Of a stretch of 64,000 bases of DNA, positions 58,084 through 64,000 are shown one piece after another (position 1 is the first letter of the stretch; the number at the start of each line of letters is the position of its first letter). Source of the DNA: Petrimonas sp. IBARAKI (GTDB lineage Bacteria; Bacteroidota; Bacteroidia; Bacteroidales; Dysgonomonadaceae); the NCBI GenBank assembly GCA_002356435.2, contig AP018040.2, positions 2,728,001-2,792,000 on the forward strand, read 5' to 3'. The position numbers and the translations under genes are program-made. A model generated the notes under the pieces. It searched no databases. It saw only the letters and a program-made list of their open reading frames with translations, and had not been told where the DNA came from.

Positions 58084-59532
58084 ATGCAACTCAACAGAAG
58101 AAGTTTCCTTAAAATTGCCGGGGCGGCGGGAGTCGGCAGCATGCTCACCGGAAAATTAACCGGAAGCGAATTGCCCCCCCAGCAGCAACCTCCGGCAAAA
58201 CAGTTAAAATCCATATACCTGGAAGCCTACAAGAAGCATCCCCAAAGATTCAACATGTGCGGATACGCGGCGCCAAAAATAGACACGGTCAGGGTCGCAT
58301 TCATAGGTGTGGGAGCACGCGGAAGCGCCGCCGTAGAGAGAGTCAGCTACATAGATGGCGTCAGGATCATGGCCATCTGTGACGAGTTGCCCGAACAGGC
58401 GGAAAAAGCCAGGGCGAGAATCAAGACAACGGGTCATCCCGCAAAAGTCTTTGCGGGAAAGCAGGACTCCTGGAAGCAGGTATGTGAGAGGGAAGACATA
58501 GACCTTGTCTATATCACAACCCCGTGGGCTCTACACGCACCCATTGCCATCTACGCCATGGAGCACGGAAAGCACGCGGCAGTAGAAATTCCCGCGGCCA
58601 CGACCGTGCAGGATTGCTGGAGACTGGTGGAAACATCCGAGAAAACTAAAAAACACTGTGTCATTCTAGAAAACTGCTGCTATGACTTTTTTGAGTTGCT
58701 CACCCTGAACCTGGCACGAAACGGGTTCTTCGGCGATATCGTTCATTGCGAGGGAGCCTACATCCACGACATCGGGGAAAGCCTGTTTTTCAGGGGGAAG
58801 CCCGGACGAAGCTGGAGGCTGAAAGAAAACATGACAAGAAACGGGAGCTTGTACCCCACTCACGGACTGGGGCCCGTTGCCCAAATCATGAACATAAACC
58901 GGGGAAACCGCATGGAGTACATGACATCAATGTCTACCGAAGACTTTCTAATGAATAATCACGCCAAAAAGCTGGCGAAGGATGATGACTATTTCAAGCA
59001 ATTCATCGACGCTCCCTTTAGGGGCAACATGAACTCCTCGCTGATCAGAACCGTGAAAGGACAAACAATCCTCATTCAGCACGATGTGACAACCCCAAGG
59101 CCCTATTCACGCTTACACTTAATAAGTGGAACCAAGGCTACGGCACAAAAATACCCCCTGCCCGCAAGACTCTCCCGAGCGGAAAATCACACGGAATGGC
59201 TATCTGAAAGCGAATTCCAGGATATCGAGAAAAAATACAACCCCCCATTGATCCAACGGATGCAGGACATTGCTAAAAAAATTGGAGGACACGGGGGAAT
59301 GGATTTTCTGATGGACTGGAGGCTCATCGATTGCCTGAGAAACGGGTTACCCGTGGACATGGACGTTTACGATGCCGCTTCATGGAGCGTGATCGGACCC
59401 TTGAGCCAATGGTCCGTCGCAAACAGGTCTACGCCAATTGACATACCCGACTTCACTAACGGGGCCTGGGCCCTGAACCAGCCACATGACATATCACTGC
59501 TAAAGGGTGGTAATACAGACGTAAGGGTATAA
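58084..59532 (+). CDS. GH109-type NAD-dependent glycosidase, Tat-exported, copy B
   Basis: 482 residues, almost identical to the 39597 protein, with the same Tat signal, NAD loop and YPTHGLGPVAQ box (His260). Differences seen by eye include Thr/Pro in the linker, His/Tyr before MTSMS, Glu/Gln before WSVAN and Glu/Ala near the end; a few silent changes bring the DNA total to about ten. The 5' flank diverges immediately before ATG and the 3' flank right after the stop, so it is a recent copy or a gene-converted pair. It lies 198 nt after the DUF1080 gene, without a recognised promoter. Confidence 0.9.
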   Translation: MQLNRRSFLKIAGAAGVGSMLTGKLTGSELPPQQQPPAKQLKSIYLEAYKKHPQRFNMCGYAAPKIDTVRVAFIGVGARGSAAVERVSYIDGVRIMAICDELPEQAEKARARIKTTGHPAKVFAGKQDSWKQVCEREDIDLVYITTPWALHAPIAIYAMEHGKHAAVEIPAATTVQDCWRLVETSEKTKKHCVILENCCYDFFELLTLNLARNGFFGDIVHCEGAYIHDIGESLFFRGKPGRSWRLKENMTRNGSLYPTHGLGPVAQIMNINRGNRMEYMTSMSTEDFLMNNHAKKLAKDDDYFKQFIDAPFRGNMNSSLIRTVKGQTILIQHDVTTPRPYSRLHLISGTKATAQKYPLPARLSRAENHTEWLSESEFQDIEKKYNPPLIQRMQDIAKKIGGHGGMDFLMDWRLIDCLRNGLPVDMDVYDAASWSVIGPLSQWSVANRSTPIDIPDFTNGAWALNQPHDISLLKGGNTDVRV

Positions 59533-59879
59533 AGAAATAAAGAATGAAAAAATTATAAAAGGAAGGAGGTAAACTGTACAAATCAATCCCATATAAAAAA
59601 CTATCTGAAGAGAAATGATCGAAGAATGCATATCAATTAGTGATAAATTTTCAATGCAAACCGATTTCTTTTAAAACACATTTTAAAAAAAATCAAGCCA
59701 ATGAAAATACAGATCAAATTAAATCTCTTCAAAAAACGACTTAGGCATGATAGCCAGTACTCAGATACGATAAACGAAAACTCTGATACGAATTGTTTTA
59801 GTCCATATCAATGCGTGGTTACACGGAAAAACACTTCTAAATACCCAACGAGAATAAACTCTAATAAACAAAGTGAAAA
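59533..59879. other. Leader region before susC
   Basis: A 347-bp AT-rich stretch between GH109 copy B and susC. It holds a 60-codon open frame (59701-59883) that overlaps the susC ATG by 4 nt but matches no family and has poor coding character; it is not called. A GGAAGGAGG stretch at 59561-59569 resembles a ribosome-binding site but has no gene close behind. No terminator or clear promoter was found. Confidence 0.4.
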
Positions 59880-62800
59880 ATGAAAAATAATGATTTATCA
59901 ACTAAATCTGATAATAAGATATATATTCTTATTTTTTTAAGTTTTTTTTTACTTTCATTATCTAATTATTCATATGCCGAGAATAATGGAGATAAAAACA
60001 AACTTGACAAGTCCTCAAATGCTATATACGCGGAAAACGAAGAGATTTCTCAACAAAAGAAAACGATTACCGGAAAAATAATAGACACTCAGGGATTGCC
60101 TATTATTGGAGCAAATATTATTGAAGTCGGAACAGCTTCCAACGGCACGGTTACAAACGAAGATGGAGATTTCTCTCTGAGTGTGGGAGAAAACGCAGTA
60201 TTACATATCTCCTATATCGGCTATTTGGAGCAGGATGTTCCTACCACAGGTAGAACAACTTTTAATATAACATTACTGGAAGATACGAAGACTTTGGAAG
60301 AACTTGTTGTGGTAGGTTACGGGACCCAGAAAAAAGAAACGTTGACCGGGTCCATTGTTAGTACAGGTGGGGAAACCATTAAAAGAAGTCCTTCCGACGT
60401 GACCAATTCTTTGTCTGGATTACTACCAGGTTTGGTTACACTAAACAGGTCAGGGGAACCCGGTGCTAACACAGCAGCTCTATTTATACGCGGGCAAAAC
60501 ACAACGGGTTCAACCAGCCCGCTGGTCGTGGTTGACGGCGTACAAAGTCCTTCTGGCTGGCAACGTATCGACCCCAAAGATATTGATCAAATATCCATAC
60601 TAAAAGATGCTTCAGCAGCTGTTTACGGTTCCAGGGCAGCCAATGGCGTTATATTAATTACAACAAAGCGAGGGGCAATAGGTAAACCGGTTGTAAATTA
60701 TAATTTTAATTTAGGGATTAACCAACCGACAAGAACGCCAGAACTAGCGCCATCATACTTGTTCGCAGAGAATGTAAATCAATTGCTACAACAATCAAAT
60801 CAAGATCCGAGATATACCCAGGAAGAGATTGAGCTGTTTAAAAAAGGGACAGATCCAAATTATCCCAATACGGACTGGTACGGTGAAGTATTGAAAGATT
60901 TTTCCCTTCAACAAAGACATAATCTTAATCTTAGAGGTGGGACTAACGATATTAAATACCTGATTTCCGGATCGTTTTCCAATCAAAACAGTATTTTCAA
61001 AAACGGAATGCATAAATTTAATGGATATACTCTCCGATCAAATATTGATGCAAAAGTTACGGAAAACATAAGTACACAAATCGATATCAATGGAAACTTG
61101 GGTGATCGTGTCAGCCCCGGCAGTGAAGACCCTTGGGGATGGCTACTGGCAATCCCCATGATGCCTGTCTATTATCCAAACGGACTACCATCGGCAGGTA
61201 TAGAACAGGGACTCAATCCGGCCGTTATGGTAACGGAAGCTGGCGGTAGACGTGATATCAAAGATAAGAACTTCCAGGCAAAAATAAGTTTCGACATTAA
61301 GATACCTTGGGTTAGTGGATTATCTATAAACAGTTACTATGTTTACAATACAAGCCAAACATTGGATAAGAACTGGAGGACGCCTTGGACTGTATACAAC
61401 TACGATGTGACTACCGATGAATATTTACCGTTACGCGGCGGGAGAATTACTGCCCCACAACTTACTCAAAGTTCATCAACGGGCGAAGGAAATTTTGTTC
61501 ATGCCCGACTAATTTATGAAAAACAATTCGACAGGCATTATATTAATACATTTGTTGGAGCTGAGCAGTCAAAAGGAAAAGATGTTTACTTCGATGCTTC
61601 TAGGAGAGATTATATGACGACCGTCCTCCCGGAATTATTTGCAGGAGAACCTAAAACCCAGGAAAATAATGGGTATTCCTCGGAATATGGAAGACAGAGT
61701 GTTATAGGACGCCTCAGTTATAATTTAGACGAGAAATATCTACTCGACTTTAACGCAAGGTATGATGGAACTCATGTTTTTCCGAAAGGTAAGCGGTTCG
61801 GATTCTTCCCAGGAGTATCTGTAGCTTGGCGAATGAACAAGGAGCCATTCCTGATGAGTGCAGAGTCAATTGACGAGCTAAAGTTACGCGCGTCAATAGG
61901 TCAAATCGGGAACGACGCAATATCTCCCTATCAGTTTTTAGCATCCTACAGGCTAAATTTGGATCGTGGCTATACCTTTGGAATGCCCGGTAATGCCTCT
62001 TTAGGTGCGGCCCAGAATGTAGTTCCAAATCCCAATATCACCTGGGAGGTTGCAACGATAATGAACGCAGGGTTTGATGCGTCATTATGGAACAGGGCGT
62101 TGGACTTCAGTTTTGACGTCTTCAAACAGGAAAGGAATAACATCCTGACCACACGGGACCTTGCCGTACCGGCTTATACTGCTCTTGTTCTTCCTCAAGA
62201 AAACATTGGTACTGTGGAAAACAAAGGTATAGAGGTTGCGCTAACGCATAGAAAAACACTCTCCGTAGCCGACAACTTTTCTTTTATTGTCGGAGGAAAT
62301 TTCGCATATGCCAAAAACAAGATCATTGACATGAGCGAGGCCAGCAATGTTCCGGACTATCAAAAGGCGGAAGGGAAAAGCCTTGGGGCGGAACTTCTCT
62401 ACGAAGCTATCGGGATATTCAGAACTCAAGAGCAAGTGGATAAGTCACCTGTTTATCCGGGAACCCAGGTAGGAGATCTTCAATACCGTGATGTCAACAA
62501 GGATGGGGTCATCAGTGCATTAGACAGAGTCCGGATGAACAATAAATCGAACATCCCTCAAATTACGTTCGGATTTAATTTTACAGTTACTTATAAAAGA
62601 TTCTCTTTGTTTTCCAACTTTAGCGGTCAGGGAAACGCATGGCAATATTATCACCAGAATACCCGAGTGGCTATAAATACCTTGAAAGAACTGCTTGAAA
62701 ACAGGTGGACACCTGGCAGTATGGATTCTAAATATCCAAAACTTCCAACTGTGGAAACCCAGACAGAGCCAAGCGGTCTACGAAGTACATTCTGGTTGCA

Positions 62801-63023
62801 AAATGCCGCTTTCCTCAGACTTAAAACATTGGAATTAGGATACGATGTTCCTCAAAATTTTGTAAATAAGATCAAATTATCTTCCGTGAGAGTTTACTTA
62901 AACGGTAATAATTTATTTACAATTTCTGATATTAAATGGTTTGACCCAGAAGGTAACAATGAGCGTGGTAATTTTTATCCGCAAAATAAAATATTTAACC
63001 TTGGGGTTGATTTGTCTTTTTAA
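59880..63023 (+). CDS. SusC/RagA-family TonB-dependent outer-membrane transporter
   Basis: A 1047-residue protein that forms the barrel for glycan uptake together with a SusD lipoprotein. A signal peptide (about 1-33) is followed by a carboxypeptidase-regulatory-like domain (about 57-135, ITGKIIDTQGLPIIGANI). The SusC TonB-box region LEELVVVGYGTQKKETLTGS (about 139-158), the plug (VDGVQSPSGWQRIDPKDID, LKDASAAVYGSRAANGVILI) and the beta barrel to the end (KIFNLGVDLSF) complete it. The 3' end is 28 nt before susD. The preceding locus of hydrolases makes this the uptake system for the same glycan. Confidence 0.96.
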   Translation: MKNNDLSTKSDNKIYILIFLSFFLLSLSNYSYAENNGDKNKLDKSSNAIYAENEEISQQKKTITGKIIDTQGLPIIGANIIEVGTASNGTVTNEDGDFSLSVGENAVLHISYIGYLEQDVPTTGRTTFNITLLEDTKTLEELVVVGYGTQKKETLTGSIVSTGGETIKRSPSDVTNSLSGLLPGLVTLNRSGEPGANTAALFIRGQNTTGSTSPLVVVDGVQSPSGWQRIDPKDIDQISILKDASAAVYGSRAANGVILITTKRGAIGKPVVNYNFNLGINQPTRTPELAPSYLFAENVNQLLQQSNQDPRYTQEEIELFKKGTDPNYPNTDWYGEVLKDFSLQQRHNLNLRGGTNDIKYLISGSFSNQNSIFKNGMHKFNGYTLRSNIDAKVTENISTQIDINGNLGDRVSPGSEDPWGWLLAIPMMPVYYPNGLPSAGIEQGLNPAVMVTEAGGRRDIKDKNFQAKISFDIKIPWVSGLSINSYYVYNTSQTLDKNWRTPWTVYNYDVTTDEYLPLRGGRITAPQLTQSSSTGEGNFVHARLIYEKQFDRHYINTFVGAEQSKGKDVYFDASRRDYMTTVLPELFAGEPKTQENNGYSSEYGRQSVIGRLSYNLDEKYLLDFNARYDGTHVFPKGKRFGFFPGVSVAWRMNKEPFLMSAESIDELKLRASIGQIGNDAISPYQFLASYRLNLDRGYTFGMPGNASLGAAQNVVPNPNITWEVATIMNAGFDASLWNRALDFSFDVFKQERNNILTTRDLAVPAYTALVLPQENIGTVENKGIEVALTHRKTLSVADNFSFIVGGNFAYAKNKIIDMSEASNVPDYQKAEGKSLGAELLYEAIGIFRTQEQVDKSPVYPGTQVGDLQYRDVNKDGVISALDRVRMNNKSNIPQITFGFNFTVTYKRFSLFSNFSGQGNAWQYYHQNTRVAINTLKELLENRWTPGSMDSKYPKLPTVETQTEPSGLRSTFWLQNAAFLRLKTLELGYDVPQNFVNKIKLSSVRVYLNGNNLFTISDIKWFDPEGNNERGNFYPQNKIFNLGVDLSF

Positions 63024-63051
63024 GTACAACTTTTTTAAAAAAAATAAAAAT

Positions 63052-64000
63052 ATGAAATCTTTTATTATAGACAAATATATAAAATTCGGCAAACGATTTT
63101 TATTTATTTTCGTTTGCATGTTGTACCTGACATCCTGCAACATTGACGACACGCTGAATACATCGCCAATGGACAGAATCTCAGATGATGCCTTATGGAA
63201 AGATAAAGCCCTCATTGAAACCTTTATAACCAATACTTACCGTATAATACCAAATGGATTCCGCTATTCATTTTATAACTTATCAATTATTTCCGATGAG
63301 TTGAATGCAAGGCAGAATGCATGGGCATGGGCAGCTATTGCAGGGAATATGACTCCGGATGACCTGGGACAGGTCGATTTTTGGACATCGAATGACACTC
63401 CAACTAATACAAACAGAAATTATTGGAAGACGATTAACCAGGTAAATATCTTTTTACAAAAAATTGAAGATGTACCCAATAATGTCGATGCTGCTACTAA
63501 AAACAGGATGGTTGGTGAAATGAAAGCTATCAGAGCCTTTTCATACTTTAACCTCATCAGCTTGTTTGGAGGTGTACCTTTGATAACCAAACCATTCGCA
63601 CTGGATGACGATTTTATGGTGCCACGCAATTCATACAAAGAAGTAATGGACTTTGTTCTCTCGGAATTGGAAGAATCAATAGGTTTACTTCCTTTGGAAT
63701 ATGACTCACAAAATAAAGGAAGGGTTACGAAGGGAGCGGCGATGGCAATCAAGGCAAGGGCGTTGCTTTATCGGGCAAGTCCGTTAAACAATCCTGAAAA
63801 TGATATTCAAAAGTGGAAGGATGCCGCTAATGCTGCAAAAGCAATCATCGATTTAAATAAATATTCTCTTTTTCCTGACTACAGAACCCTGTTTCTCGAA
63901 GAAAATATTTATAATTCGGAAGCTATCTGGCAAAGACCCTATAATCAGCTTATAACCAAAGAAGCTGCATATATCGAATTAAGTTCGTATCCAAACGGAT
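63052..64000 (+). CDS. SusD/RagB-family glycan-binding lipoprotein, 3' end beyond the window
   Basis: Reads from ATG 63052 with no stop before the window ends (316 codons visible). A lipoprotein signal ends LYLTSC with Cys29; the SusD start DDTLNTSPMDRISDDALWKD follows. TPR-like helices (INQVNIFLQKIEDVPNN, GEMKAIRAFSYFNLISLFGG) and KGAAMAIKARALLYRASPLN are characteristic. SusD lids cap the SusC barrel and bind the glycan at the cell surface. The window cuts the C-terminal half. Confidence 0.95.
   Translation, partial: MKSFIIDKYIKFGKRFLFIFVCMLYLTSCNIDDTLNTSPMDRISDDALWKDKALIETFITNTYRIIPNGFRYSFYNLSIISDELNARQNAWAWAAIAGNMTPDDLGQVDFWTSNDTPTNTNRNYWKTINQVNIFLQKIEDVPNNVDAATKNRMVGEMKAIRAFSYFNLISLFGGVPLITKPFALDDDFMVPRNSYKEVMDFVLSELEESIGLLPLEYDSQNKGRVTKGAAMAIKARALLYRASPLNNPENDIQKWKDAANAAKAIIDLNKYSLFPDYRTLFLEENIYNSEAIWQRPYNQLITKEAAYIELSSYPNG

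Noticed and set aside
59767-59793. A fifth RCG-N19-C match upstream of susC
   Set aside because: The spacing fits, but the second half reads CGAATTG instead of CRNAA followed by a TAAGACATTT-like tract, and no -7-like box lies 32-35 nt downstream; chance is likely.
59701-59883. 60-codon ORF overlapping the susC start by ATGA
   Set aside because: No family resemblance, low-complexity basic/polar sequence and no ribosome-binding site; the 4-nt overlap alone is weak evidence.

Overview
The window is a Bacteroidetes chromosome segment, most likely Bacteroidales and perhaps Dysgonomonadaceae such as Proteiniphilum or Petrimonas. The pointers are TAnnTTTG-type promoters, a SusC/SusD pair, type III glutamine synthetase, the LL-diaminopimelate aminotransferase route to lysine and peptidoglycan, a DUF4252 protein, and a str-S10-spc ribosomal string with no tuf inside it. 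The family-level placement is inference.

Layout. (1) 1-12735, minus strand: one long ribosomal run, rpsL-rpsG-fusA-rpsJ-rplCDWB-rpsS-rplV-rpsC-rplP-rpmC-rpsQ-rplNXE-rpsNH-rplFR-rpsE-rpmD-rplO, ending in the first 13 codons of secY. (2) 13056-14649, plus strand: an overlapping ECF sigma / membrane partner / DUF4252 operon. (3) 14865-33309: ammonia and glutamine metabolism. A single-polypeptide carbamoyl-phosphate synthase of eukaryote-like CAD/CPS type converges on pyrG, asnB, gltD, gltB and glnN; dapF-dapL follow. (4) 33585-64000: a large accessory carbohydrate locus. It opens with a XylR-like regulator (minus) and continues on the plus strand through about 18 catabolic and transport genes to SusC and a SusD that runs off the window.

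The accessory locus is the unusual part. Eight of its enzymes carry Tat-type (twin-arginine or near twin-arginine) signals. They include three GH109-type NAD-dependent glycosidases, another Gfo/Idh/MocA oxidoreductase, two paralogues of a GH20-like TIM-barrel family with an H-x-G-M-D-E-E motif, an amidohydrolase and an alpha/beta hydrolase. With them are a neutral-ceramidase-like amidase, a DUF1080 (3-keto-disaccharide hydrolase) lipoprotein, a NagB-type glucosamine-6-phosphate deaminase, a FucP/NagP-like permease, a GNAT acetyltransferase, and a module of SDR-like protein, DHDPS-like aldolase and M20 amidohydrolase. This suggests periplasmic, redox-assisted dismantling of an N-acylated amino-sugar glycoconjugate; the substrate is inferred, not shown.

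Three signals deserve attention. First, two NRAMP-fold transporters, plus the decayed remains of a third, sit in the locus; both intact copies lack the DPGN and MPH metal-binding motifs, so they may carry an organic solute. Second, a non-coding element with fixed geometry (RCG-N19-CRNAA) occurs at four places ahead of the transcription units, one of them beside the XylR-like regulator gene, and looks like its operator. Third, two GH109 genes 18.5 kb apart are about 99% identical in DNA, with the identity stopping at the start and stop codons.
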